A stretch of 64,000 nucleotides of DNA. Source: Patiria pectinifera (Eukaryota; Echinodermata; Asteroidea; Valvatida; Asterinidae). Made by a program: the position numbers and the translations under genes. A model generated the notes under the pieces. It searched no databases. It was given only the letters and a program-made list of their open reading frames with translations, and was not told the DNA's origin. This document shows positions 24,635 through 37,000 of the stretch, piece by piece. The stretch spans positions 14,901,513-14,965,512 of the forward strand of contig CM057147.1 in the NCBI GenBank assembly GCA_029964075.1, read 5' to 3'. Numbering within the stretch: position 1 is the stretch's first letter; each line of letters begins with the position of its first letter.

Positions 24635-26212
24635 AAGTGTTTGCTGATTAATATCGGGTGCCGCGCCTGACTCCTAAAAAAAACAAGAATGATATTCGTT
24701 CCATATCGGGCATCACTAGCTTTCCTGCCTGTTGATCTGACATGATATTAAGAATTGTAATAAGATTGGCTTACTTCACTGGCGGATCTAAAGGGGGGAG
24801 TGGGTTGCAACTCGCTCCCACCCACCCCACCCCCACCCGTGACCCGTGGTACCCCGTTCAGCCGCTGACTAGTACTAAATGGGGCCACTAAATATTGGTT
24901 TTCTCTGCTAGGCTTAAAAAATTCAATTTCGTCCGAGAAAAATTTCACACGCTTTTACCAAAACCAATTTAGTCATTTTACCGTTCAATTTCAAAGTTTG
25001 GTTGCCTGCAGTATGCTGCCCTCTTGGTGGTTACTGAGCGCAATCGCGGGAGCTCGGAGGATGGGGGGGACAAACAAACGCTGAATTTGAAATGTAGAGA
25101 AACCTTGAGTTCCTGTGCTTGGGTGTGGGTTGGGGATATTTTGGTACATGTAGTTCATGCAGAGAGTCACTTATCTTGTCCAGTGGCTAGAGGAGTATTC
25201 CTTGGGATAAGAAGGGTTGCAGTATTGGAGGACGGATGAAGTTCGTCATTATATCTGAAGTGATGGGTTTGGCATATATCGCCTAGGTCTAGTTCATGGT
25301 TTACAGACAGTCTTCAGGATGCCCAGGACAGCGGCCACCTCTTGCAGGTAGTACCTACTTTCTTTGATACAGGAGATGGGGCTACTAAGCAGAAGTCAGT
25401 GGAGGAGGTGCCGATCCATCCGCGACGCGGCTTCTCGCTTTGTGAAGTTCGTGTGGGTGCCGAAATTTTTGGTTGGTCATGGTAGCGCCCTCTCGTGGCG
25501 GTGGGTTATCGTGTACACAAACATAACGTTCATACGTAAACATACTGACCGGAACGTCGAGTTTATACCTCTGGCTCTGGTTCTTTTCAGAACCAATTTC
25601 TGAGTTGAGAAATTATTCGCACATGGTGTTTCGGCAAACCTTTCATTATTTAGTACCTCCACCATGCAAAGCCTCAAATCTTACATACGTAAACATAACA
25701 AACCATTCCCGGAAGTACCACCATTGATACATGCCACATACACAGTCTGTGGCATATGTATGGAGATCAATGCCAAGGACGTACTGTTCATGATGACCGT
25801 TTTAGCTGAATTTCGGCTAAATTTGACAGAATTTTTCGTAAAAAAACGAGTTTGACAGAACATTTGACAAAATTGATTTTTTTGGCAGATTTCCGGCAGA
25901 ATTTTGCAAAAATGGTTATTTGACAGAAAAACAGTAAAATTGTAAAAAAAAAATGGTACATTTGTTTAAAAAGCCTCAATCTTTTTCAAACAAACCCTTG
26001 CATAATGAGACAGGTTACCTGGTCTAGGTGCTAAGGTTCACATGGACCTAATTTGTCGTGGCGCAACCGCGCGTCAGTTGCCTGCATGAAATTTACGCAA
26101 TTTTTTATGTGACTATAGATTGTTTATTATGTAATTTGAACCTTAATTAAGGCAATACTGTAACATCTGCATGTGATTTTAAGCGTTTGTAGCAGTGTTG
26201 GAGCAAAGGCTT

Positions 26213-26340
26213 TGACCCTCAAGGCCAAGGCCAAGGCCAAGGCTTTGACCCTCAAGGCCAAGGCCAAGGCCAAGGCTTTGACCCTCAAGCCTCGAGGCCA
26301 AGGCCAAGGCTTAACCCTCAAGGCCAAGGCCAAGGCCCTG
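26213..26340. repeat. GGCCAA hexamer minisatellite, array 1
   Basis: Runs of AAGGCC separated by CTTTGACCCTCAAGG units. A second array of the same units, including the rarer CCCTCAAGCCTCGAGGCC variant, lies at 27297-27432. Long open frames across it, such as ALALALRVKA on the minus strand, come from the 6-bp period and are not genes. Confidence 0.85.
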
Positions 26341-26406
26341 TTTTATGAAATGACCACTGATATAGAACTAATTATAAATTATAGTCACATGAGTGACACA
26401 TCACGC

Positions 26407-26719
26407 AAGGGCGGATCAAGAACACAATTTGGGGGGGGGGGGCAAAGAAATTTTGGTCCCCCACAAAAAAGTGGGTCAAAAAATTACGGCTTGGGCTTCG
26501 GGGCCCGCTTAAGGGCCCCGAAAAAATTTTGGATTCGAGATGCTCTGTGGTGCGATTTGAGGCAATTTCTGACCATTTTAACCGATGTTTTTTTAGGAAA
26601 AGATGGTGGTGTACTCATTGCCTGCCTTTATTACGACGTTCCATTAAAAAAAATGGTTTCGGTTTTTTTGGGGGGGGGCATGGCCCCTTTTGGCCCCCCC
26701 CCCCCCTGGATCCGCCCTT
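26407..26719. mobile_element. MITE-like element with AAGGGCGGATC ends
   Basis: AAGGGCGGATC at 26407-26417 is the perfect reverse complement of GATCCGCCCTT at 26709-26719. G and C homopolymer runs lie inside each end. Part of the body (the GGGCCCGCTTAAGGGCCC region and the GCTCTGTGGTGCGATTTGAGG region) recurs inverted at 52690-52865. Confidence 0.65.
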
Positions 26720-27296
26720 ATCATCACGAATTGCTCGTTACGAAGAACAACATTCTTTAATTGCAATCAACATGCTCGCATAGGCCTACACCGTTTTATG
26801 ACTGCACTGTATCTATTAAGATACAGTATAAGTTCAGGTCTTCAATATGGTTTAACTAAACAAAATAATGATTTACTTCTATATTGACACACAATTCTCC
26901 CAAGTGTAACAAAAGGGGGATCCAAGAAACTGATTTGGGAAATTTTTATTTGCTGGCCCAACATGGTCAGAAATATCAGCATTATCTAAAACAGATACAT
27001 GCAAATATTTAGCACTTATCAGGGAGACATATACAACCAATCAGATCTATTCCATAGTTATATGCAATTAAAGTGATCATCTCATTAGCCCCACAAGTGT
27101 ACGGAATATTGTTGCATCAAATCTACTACAATGGTAACAACATGTGATGCTACAAAAGTGGAAGTGTGCCCAACACACAAATCTATAGGGTGCTTCCCTC
27201 CTCCATGGTAATACGATTAAAATGGTAACAGCAAAATTTCGAACAGATTTATCTGGAAAATGCAAAAATCTATGGGCCTTGAAGAGCCTTGACTCA

Positions 27297-27432
27297 AAAT
27301 TGCAAGGCCCTGAACCCTCAAGGCCAAGGCCAAGGCCAAGGCCAAGGCTTTTGCCCTCAAGCCTCGAGGCCAAGGCCAAGGCCCTAAAATCCAGCCTTAA
27401 GGCAGCCTTAAGGCCAAGGCCCAGCATCAAGG
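27297..27432. repeat. GGCCAA hexamer minisatellite, array 2
   Basis: Same repeat chemistry as 26213-26340: tandem AAGGCC blocks interrupted by CCCTCAAG, with a CCTCGAGG block. It lies about 190 bp upstream of the PRODH2 start codon and so could sit in promoter or 5' UTR sequence. Confidence 0.85.
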
Positions 27433-27620
27433 CACTACATCACTGGTTTGTAGTGTATTTCGAGTGATTCTGGGGAATTTGGCAGATTTTTTATAAATCT
27501 GAAAGATTTTTGAAGTGCATTTAGCAGAATTTGGGCATGACCTTACGGTCACCCTGATATGATGGAGATCAATGCCAAGGACGTATACCGTACTGCTGAT
27601 GAAGAATGTTAGCGTGAATA

Positions 27621-28034
27621 ATGGCTGGGAAAAACTCCGCGATTTTATTGAGCTTCTTTGCCAATCGCTTGGGATTTACAACCCAGCATTCTGTGTTCAT
27701 CATTCCAATCAAACCATGTAGTCGACGACTTCTCAACAGAAGGAAAGTTACGCTTGATTCATTCCTCCAAGTAAAAGGGTTTGCCAACTCGGAACTACGG
27801 GGAGTACGGGTACGCAGCAGTGGCAGCACCGTGTCGAGGACGAACGATGCCGGGAAAGCCCCGGCACTGCCCTTGGATCACGCGCTGCCCGCTGACATTG
27901 AAGCTGGCGCGCGGGCCAAATTGGACTTTGCCTGCCCGTCCACGTTCCGATACAAAACAGCGTGGGAACTCCTGCGTGGATTGTTAGTGCTAAAACTATC
28001 AAGCTACCACAAGTTTGTTGACAACAGTTTGAAG
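27621..28034 (+). CDS. PRODH2: PRODH2 exon 1: transit peptide and N-terminus
   Basis: It starts [19 protein letters not shown]; an Arg-rich stretch ([10 protein letters not shown]) follows, as expected for import into mitochondria. The end encodes [19 protein letters not shown] and FVDNSLK, matching the conserved beginning of eukaryotic PRODH. Donor AAG|GTGAAT, phase 0. Confidence 0.9.
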
Positions 28035-31000
28035 GTGAATTTAACCGTTTCTGTTTGAATAACAAGCTAAAAACATTCAACAGCAGGCCAGTGGAAATTA
28101 AAGGCCTTAGTTATTCGTTAGTCAATAAAAAAAAGCTTTTCTTACGTGTATCTGTTCCCATGCTCTATGCATGGAGGAGGCTTCCTCCATGCTCTGTGCG
28201 TGTATGTTTACAATGTTCAGTTTGGCGTTTACGCGTCTGGTCCTTTGTCCTTTTATTTGACATGTGATTTGACTTGTGATTTAATTGTGACAGCTCTGAT
28301 CTTTACAGCTATGCATCTTGTGATTTGACTTTTGATTATGTATGCGAATTGATTTGCGTTTTGTCTTCGACAAGCTTTGATTAGAGATCATATGATTATG
28401 AGCATCTCGAATGCATCCTGTGATTTGACTTTTGATTTAATTAACTTTGGATTTGATATGTGATTTGACTTGTGATTTGTCTTGTGTCAACTTAGATCTT
28501 TACAGATTATGAGCATCTCAATTCATTTTGTGATTTGGCTTTTGATTTGACTTTGGATTTTCAATAAGTCTAACTCTTTAGTTGATAGTTTGTGTGGTAT
28601 TTATTAGTCATCAACCAATGACAACAGCGGCTGCAAAGTAAAGGAAAAGATTACATTATGAATCATAGTTCTATATGCCCCCAAGTCTTTGGGAATAACA
28701 AAGGCTAACAATTCTAGGAAGAAAAGATTCCAAAAATGTAACAGACATAACTATAAGTAACCTAAAGAAAAGCACAGATTGCAAAGGCGTGAACAATTAG
28801 CAAAGATCAAAACAAAAATAAGCATAGGTTATAGGAAGTAAACTGTAGCTGTAACTTTGGCTATATAAAAAAAAGTTCAGAGTATATGGGTGTCCTATAG
28901 TTCATCCCGAAGCCTGGCAGGCGGTCGTGACAAGCGAGTGGAGCGGCGAGGGGCAGTCGAGGAGCGGTCCAGGGGTGGCAGATCCACGGTCGGGGCCAGG
29001 TGTTCCTTCAGACCAGGAGTATTGTGTGGCAGAAGGCTGCGGAGTGCACGGGGAACGGAGCCTGGGTGGGACTGGCTATTGGGTGGACGCGCGGTGGCCA
29101 CGGTGGGTGTCACAGGTGAGGTGGGAGTCGGTTCCAAGCCATCCGGGGTTGGAGGATGGTTGGTGCGGGTTGGCTGGGAGACGGCTGGAAGCATCGCAGG
29201 TGGTGTGGCAGAGGTGTCCTGCGGTAACTGGTTGTTGGCCTGCACCAGAGGGGTTGGTTTCGGGTGCTGGCTAGCTTCATGCGACCCCGGCAGCGGAGGC
29301 GTTGGGCCGGGTGCCATCAGGAGGGGCGCGCGTGGAACGACAGGCAAGTACTTCCGCAAGAATCGCCTGTTGCGTAGGGTGACTCGACCAGATCCATCAA
29401 CCCTCACGACATACTGGTCGAATTGCCTCACCGGGTGCGGTCCGGTCTGGTTCTGGATACGCACGCAGTCGCTGACAATCAGTGGCGTGAGGGGACGGGT
29501 GTGCTCTGAGAGACGCTCTGCAGCGCGCATGTGCCGGTTGCGCAGTGCCTCCTCGCGCGATGTGAGTGTCTCCCGCCATGTGCTGTGTGGGTGGTACTTC
29601 CCAGGGTGGATGGGTATGAAGTCACGGATGGGACGCCCGAAGACACACATAGCAGGGGAGAGGTGTGTGTCGTGGTCGGGCGTGTTGCGGTACTGGAGCA
29701 TGGCACGCTGGAATTCATCGGTGTTAAGTGTGCCTTCAGCGTCAGTATTGTCAGTGATGAGGCGCTTCACAGTCTTGACGCCCACTTCAGCACGGCAGTT
29801 GCTGTGGGGGAAGGCGACGGATGAGATGTGGTGACATACGCCCCAGTTGCGGAGGAAAGCGCGGGTGGCCCCGGCGGTGAACTCTGGGCCACCGTCCGAG
29901 GACAGTTCATCGCTGATTCCATAGGTCACAAAGGTGCGGCGCAATGCAGTAATGAGTCCGTTGGCGCCGTTGGCTGCCTGTTCGACGATTGGCCAGTTGC
30001 TGTACCTATCCACCACCACCAGGTAGTGACAGCCGCGGTAGGTGAAGTAGTCAGCGGCAATGCATTGGAATGGGTAATCGGGCTGGACGGGAGGCGTGGG
30101 CGGTGCGCCTGGCTGTGATGGCGCCATACGGTTGCAGGGAGAGCAGCGTGCCCGTGTGTCGGTGATGGCGGGGGTCATACCTGGCCAGAAGAATGAGGAC
30201 TGAGCTCGTGCGCACATCATGGTGACGCTCTGGTGGGCCGAGTGTAGTGCTTCAAGGACCCGGGCACGGAGGGACGAGGGGATGATGATGCGGTCATTGT
30301 AAAGGCATACGCCATCAAACTCTGACAGGTTCTCACGGAACTGGTGGTATGGCCAGGTACGGGGGAGGTCACCGGTGAGAGTGGGGAAGCCCCCTTGTAT
30401 CATCTCAATCAGTCTGCACATGGTGGGATCACTGGATGTGGCGAGGCGGACATCGTTCCATGTGACTGATTTGATCACCTTAGCAGCTGTGGTGGCGGAC
30501 TGACTGCATACTTGGACAGGGTCTGGGCCACTGGTGCGGATAGCAGTAAGGAAGTCATTTGGCAGCACAGTGGTCGTTGGTTCGCTTGAGTCATGGAGCA
30601 CAGGTGCGACATCGTCAGGGAGCTGTAGCGGTGTGCCTTTACCAACAGGGTGGCGGGATACCCCATCAGCTGCAGCGTGGCGTGCACCAGGTATGTGGAC
30701 GATGCGGAAGTGGTAGCGCAGTGACTTCTCCTTGAGGTTGCGGAGGCGAGGGTTTGGGATGTCCTCGAGTGAGCGATCACCGAACACCTTCAGGAGGGGC
30801 TTGTGATCCACCGCCACTATGAGGTCAGAGCAGCCAAGGACAAAGTGGCGGGCCTTGTCAAGTGCATCGATGACAGCAAGGGCCTCCCCCTCCACTGGGG
30901 CGTAGCGGGACTCGGCACCTGAAGTGAAGCGGCTCCTGACCAGAGTCACCCTCCAACCAGTCTTGCAGCAGAAGGGTTTTGAGGAGGAGCAGTCGCAGTG

Positions 31001-34000
31001 CTTCTGGAGCAGCCAAAATCCAAGACCATCTTTGCTCCAGTCAGTTGCAAGGCAGGTCGGCTTGGTCTTGTCGAATATCTCCACCCCTTTGTGGATTTCG
31101 CTGACGATGAGGGCCTTTGATTCCTCGAATAGGCAGTCCAGCTCATCGGTCCACGAGAAGGGGGTACCAGGTTTGAGGAGTTTGCGGAAGGGCAGCATGC
31201 GGTCAGTCATGGCGAAGGCGTAGGAGACCTGGTTGATAAGCCCGAACCAGCTGCGCACGGCTGTGATATTACGAGGCGTTGGGAAATTCTGGATCGCCTC
31301 AAGGTACTCAGGGCAGGGGCGTACAGAGGTTGGGGTGATCTCAAAGCCAGCAAACTTGACAGTCATCTGGGCGAAGGCAAACTTTTTGGGGTTCAAGGTG
31401 ACGCCATGTCTGCCACAAGTGTCGAGCAACTCAACTGCCTGGAAGAAGGCCTCCTCGATGGAGTCAGACCATATCAGGGTATCATCCACGCACTTGGTCT
31501 TCTTCGGGATGTCAGACACAATCTCATCAAAGCGGCGGCTGTAGCCGTCACCGGAGGCGATGTACCCCTGTGGGGCGACACAGTATCGGTAGCGGCCCCA
31601 AGGTGTGATGAATGTGGTGAGGTGGCGGTCCTCCTCAGCTAGGGCAATGCTGTGATACCCGTTCCATGCATCGAACACGGTTTTGCGAGTCTGGGGAGGA
31701 ACTGCACGTGCTTGGTGGAATGGTGATTGTGTGTGGTGGGTCTCACGAACAGCGTGACGATTGAGTGACTGGAGGTCAACCGTCCGTCTGGGCTGGCCTG
31801 ACTTTTTGGGGCAGATTACCATCTTGTGGCACCATGTGACAGGTGTGCCGACTGGGACTGGCTCAATGATGCCGAGGCGGACGTCGCGGTCAAGGCCTGC
31901 TTTTACATTGTCCTGCCAGTGGACAGGGACAGGGATGGGTGTGTGACAGGCGACGGGCCGAGCATCAGGGTCCACCATGAGTCACAGTGGGGGGCCAGCC
32001 ATCATGGGGAGTAGTTGGTGCTCACATACATTGAAGGTGCTCGACTTGTAGTATTCCAGCAGCCACGTCTCAAGCTTCTCCCGGTTCTCCTCAGTGGCTG
32101 GGAACGGGAGGGCTGTTGGAGGAGACGGTGGCATCTGGCGTCTTGGGCACTCGCATGTTGGTGTGAGGCAGGCTGCTGGTGTGGGCGTCGGGGAGGTGGC
32201 AGAGGATGCGACGCTGGCACTGTCGGGCCTGACTGCCTCGCCAATGGTGGGGAACCTGGTAGAGATCATGCCCAGGGCGACGCAGGCTTGCTTAGATAAG
32301 AACAGCCGGTCGGACGAGTCGGTGAAGTATACTATCTGCCGGGTCTCGAGTGTCTCTCCAGATTGGGAGGTGCCAGAGATGGGGAGGACCAGGGCACCTG
32401 CTATGTCGATGCGGCAGTTGTTGGCAGCATTCATTTTCATTGCGACGTGGATGATACACTAGCCCGACTGCGTCTGGCCGTACAGTACTATTTTAGCCTA
32501 TTCCTGATCCTCCAGATCAATGCATACCATGGGATGATCATTGATCAAGGATCGTATTCGTGGCCTTGGATATACAAAAGATGAGGAAGTAGCTGACAGA
32601 ACTCAGAAGTCATAATTTCTCTTCCAGCAGAAAAACCTCAACTCCTGTGATTGTAGACTTTTGCCGTTGAAGACATGGGACGTTCTTCAAAGGACAAGCG
32701 TGACATTTATTATCGCCTGGCCAAGGAGGAAGGATGGAGGGCCCGCAGTGCCTTCAAGCTTCTCCAGATAAACGAGGAATTTAACATATTCAAAGCCGCT
32801 GTTGTCATCAATAAGTCTAACTCTTTAGTTGATAGTTCGTGTGGTATTTATTAGTCATCAACCAATGACAACAGCGGCTGCAAAGTAAAGGAAAAGATTA
32901 CATTATGAATCATAGTTCTATAGATTTGACTTTGGATTTGACATGTGATTTGACTTGTCTCTAGCCACGCCTGATTTGAGTTGATGAACTGACTGAATTG
33001 AGCATCTCAAAATGCATAGTTGTGATTTGAATTTTGATTTGACATGTGATTGGACTTGTGACATCCGAGCATCTCAAAATGCATCTTTGTGACTTGACAA
33101 TAGCATTTGAACTTGTGAGAGACCTCATGCCAAAAAAAAAAGTTCTGCTTCCGATTGTACATGTTATTTGAAAATCGTGTAGGTAGGTAAGAATTTTTTT
33201 TTTTGGCACTTTTTTTGGTGTACGATCATATAGAGGCATCTGCATGTAGTCAAGGGTAAAAGTTAGTAATTGATGGTTTTTGGTGTTTTTCTTCTTCTCA
33301 TTTTTCCATTAAAAAATGTGGGTAGGGGCTGTCAGAATACGGTAGGTAGGGAAACCGGAAGCAGAAATATATCATATTTTTTGGCCTTACTACAATTCTG
33401 ACTGTTACAGATCATGGGCGTCTCACAGCGCATCTTGGGCCAGAGGCTCTTCGGCGTGGCGGCCAGGTGTACGTTCTACGGCCACTTCATTGCGGGGGAA
33501 GGTGAGGCCGAGGCCAGGCGATTGGTGGAACGACACGAGAAACTGGGCGTGGCCACAATCCTGTCAGTAACGGCTGAAGAAGACGTTGGTGAAACTGTAG
33601 GGAGGCAAGTGCACGCCAGACCCCGGCACCTGCTATGTAGTACTGGAACAAAACTAGAACCAATGTAGTAGTCCACTTATGTTGAGTATGAGTAGGCCTA
33701 CTGTGCCATGAGTACGAGTATGAGTACAACTATGAATAGTCATGAATATGAGTACAATTGTACCAATTGTTTTGGAAACAATGTTGCAACCTGACACCAC
33801 TTCAGCGGTTGTGTACAAAGTCTATGGAGAGTCAAGATAATTTTCGAAGTATTTCCTAACAAAATAGGAAGAGTTTCTCAGTCCCAGATTCATGTCTTAT
33901 CGTCATTTTTGCAATGACTGACCTTCATTGAGATGATATATGAAGAAAAAGTGGCGTCAGGTTGCAACAAATTTTTTACCTATTTTCCCTTGAGTACGAG

Positions 34001-37000
34001 TGTCAGTACCAAAAATTGTACTCCAGTACTAGTACAAGTACCGGTACAAGCACAAACACTTTCCACCAGTATATATCAGCAAATTTCAATGGATACGTGC
34101 TTTCAAGGGCTTTGCTGTCAAACTATAAAAACAAAAGCAGAAGCCTCCCAAATCAGTTAAAAACTGGTTCTTTTCCTGCATGTAGATATTCATTTTTTTT
34201 TAAATACGTGTGAGAGAACATTTGCAAGAGTAGTCGAGTACTGTGTCACATGTCATGAGTACGAGTAAAGGGTAATTGGTTACTTTCGAGTAACAGTACG
34301 AGTACATTGTCATATGAGTACATGTATGTACAAAGAAAAGTACTCACAGGTTCAAACCCCATTCCAGTCCATTTCTTTGTTCAACTTCGTAATGCACCTA
34401 GTCAGTACATATTAAGTTTGTCTGAAACCGACTTCTATTTTGGTCAGCTTGAGTAACTCTACATGTAAATACACTTTGGTTTGGTTTGATTCTGAAATTG
34501 TCTAAAACTGGTGTGGATGTGTGACCCCAGTTGATATTTCTCAGTAGTTTTGATTGACCGCTTCATTCATTTATACACACAGCTATGATGAGCCGAGATA
34601 TGACTGCAACGCCAATGGCTACATGCAGTGCATGGATCTCTCGCTGGCATTGTCCAGGAGGTTTCGGCCCGTCAGCCAACTGAAGGTGACTTCGTTTGCA
34701 AAAGCAGATGTCTTGGTGAGTTATTTGGTCCTGCTTATACCCAGGATCCATGCTTGCATGCTTGTCACCACTGCCATTTAAACTAGCTAAAGTAATTGCT
34801 GCAATGCCCAGAACGATTATTCGGTTATTCGATTAATCAGTTGTTCGATTAATCAATCAATTTTATACCAGCTTATTTGCTTACAGATTTCAGTTTGATT
34901 AAAACAGCATAAGATTTGGTCATAAAAAGCTCTAATTTTGTCCTGGACAAGTCACAGAACAGTCATGGATTTCCATTTTTTAGTTGGAACTCTGTTCTTG
35001 CATGCTTCAATCCTAGCCAAATCTCGCTGGGCCCCCAACCCCTGGTCCCTGGTCAATGTTGTCTTTCATTGCGCGGTGTGTGCTCCATCAGCCATTGTGT
35101 GCTCCAACAACATTGACCGAGGGAGCGGGGGGGAGTGGGTGACCGACCGTGGGAGGCTAAGGTTATTTTCAAGTGTCCAAACCATTTTGGCAGGGATTGT
35201 AGCTCCCTGCTTTTTGAAAGGCTTCTACCTTGATGAGTGGGTTTGGTGGTCTTGATTTTTGGTATTTTTTGTTTTATAACATGCGTTTGGATTTCCATTT
35301 TATTGGGAACCCTGTACTTGCGTGCTACCAGTAGCTCCCTGCTTTTGGGCTCTTCTACCTTGACTGTGTTTGGTTGTGTTGATTCATTGTATGTTTCCTT
35401 CTACGTTTTCAGGCCAGAGTGACAGAATTACTCCAAGAAAATAGTTTGCCATATGATAACAACTCTCCACTGGGTGTTGGCAACCTGGCCAAGGGGTTAG
35501 ACGGTCACATGCTCCCCATCCCGGGGCTAAATGAGGCAGAGAACAAGCATCTGAGATTGGTGTTGAAGAGACTCAACGAAATAGGCCAGGTACGTGAGAA
35601 AGCTGATATGCATTTTTATCCCCCTGGCTTTCAAGCCAGACGGGGAGATATTGCGATCGCGTATTCCTTCTGTGTTTCCGTGTGAGTGTGTAAACACCGG
35701 CAGTCGTGGACCTAGGACAAAAGGGATAGTCCACGATTGAAATTCGTGTACAAAACCAATGAGAGCTGTTTCTAAAAAGTTGAGGTACAAACAAAGGAAT
35801 GACGATTAGGGACAACAGAGGGTCCACGATTGCCGGTGTTTGCAAAGATGTGTATGAGTTTGTTTCTGCATTCAATAGGGGACGTCGAACAATAGAGGGC
35901 AATAGGGTCCCAAATTCCTTAGAGGTCCCCAATTTGGATGTGTGTACAAAACATATGGGAGGTCTTCCTAGAGTACAAACAAAAGAGGGACAATAGGGGG
36001 TCCCCGATTGCAGGCAAATACACACTTGTATTTGTGTGTGCCATTTTGGTTAGGTTCACTGTAAGTTCAGTCATCAATCTCAACCAAACCTGAAAATGGA
36101 TATTTACGAGTTCTCTGGAGAGCTCCGCTCATATTACTAAGGCCCAAAAAAAAAAGTCTCCGGTTTCTGGTATGGAGCTTGCCCCAAAAGTGGTGCGGCG
36201 ACGCAGCTTTTTTTTTTTTTTTACCTGTTTTTTTTTTTTTTTTTTGGCTTCAAATGTCGGCTGATGACTGCAAATGGTGCCCGACTAAACTTAGTGCAAA
36301 TATATGGGAGTTCAGAGAGGCCACATAAATCTTATTCTCGATCATTACCCCTTCTAAAAACACGTTAAAATTGTGCAGCAGCAGAATTCCAGTCAAACCA
36401 GTGAGTTTGGCGGTTTTGAAACATCATCTTGTATTGAAAATTTTTTTTTTTCATTTTGCCGACGCGCATGGCTACGGCGACGCGCGCGCATACCAGAAAC
36501 CGGAGACTTTTTTTTTTGGCCTAATGACTCTAACATACGTGTCAGTAGTAGGTCTACTATTAATGACTCTACCGGCTGCAGTGGGAAGGAGAACGCACCA
36601 AGACTCACATGACATTGGGCCGCACGGAGTCCTGTGTCTCACAGAAACTGCCCATTCAACCCAAACAGGGTTCAACTGAGAACTGGTACCTGCCGGGGTG
36701 GACAATCAAGGCCGTCACTGAAAATTGGCCTCACTAACTGCCCGTGTTCCTATTTACAAACTGCCAGGATGTCAGGGGATCGTGCAGGTTTTACTTGCAG
36801 TATTTTTAACCACAATTAAGTTTGGCACATTCTGAATCCATTGCTTGTAATTTCAAATATTTAAATATTGACTCAGCCCTATCGTGTTTACTTTTTTTTC
36901 ACAGCGTGCAATCAAGAACAACGCCCAGCTTCTGGTGGATGCCGAGAAGACCAACATCAACCCAGGAATAACGCTGCTGTGCCTGGCTCTGATGCTGAAA

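Larger units (their letters stand above)
20680..27620. other. Head-to-head intergenic region between MMP and PRODH2
   Basis: The MMP gene starts at 20679 leftward and PRODH2 at 27621 rightward, so both promoters must lie here. No exon is recognised. Contents: GACTC/CAACTC low-complexity DNA (about 21460-21680), an inverted-repeat element (24508-24634), two GGCCAA hexamer arrays (26213-26340 and 27297-27432) and a GATCCGCCCTT-ended element (26407-26719). No convincing core promoter motif was identified. Confidence 0.55.
28561..32922 (-). mobile_element. LTR retrotransposon (Ty3/gypsy-like), gag-less chimera
   Basis: Two 115-bp direct repeats (28561-28675 and 32808-32922) differ at one visible base and are bounded outside by the same 5-bp word GATTT (28556-28560 and 32923-32927), a target duplication. 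The interior encodes on the minus strand the end of a protease region, RT, RNase H and integrase in the Ty3/gypsy order. No gag and no DTGA protease active site remain: the space where they should lie holds a reverse-oriented fragment of a cellular FTSJ1-like gene (32628-32794) and about 190 bp of unassigned sequence. The PPT is at 28676-28686. Almost identical LTRs mean a recent insertion; lacking gag, the copy must have been mobilised in trans or changed after insertion. Confidence 0.92.

Noticed and set aside
26173-26760. 195-codon open frame on the plus strand
   Set aside because: It runs through the GGCCAA hexamer array and then a MITE; its length is explained by the 6-bp period.
28890-29834. 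314-codon open frame on the plus strand
   Set aside because: Exact antisense of the Pro-rich C-terminus and integrase tail of the retrotransposon Pol; a shadow frame.
32808-32879. LTR-adjacent inverted repeat as a simple chance hairpin
   Set aside because: A 15-bp perfect match placed exactly at the primer-binding position is very unlikely by chance; kept as a finding, though the mechanism is unproven.
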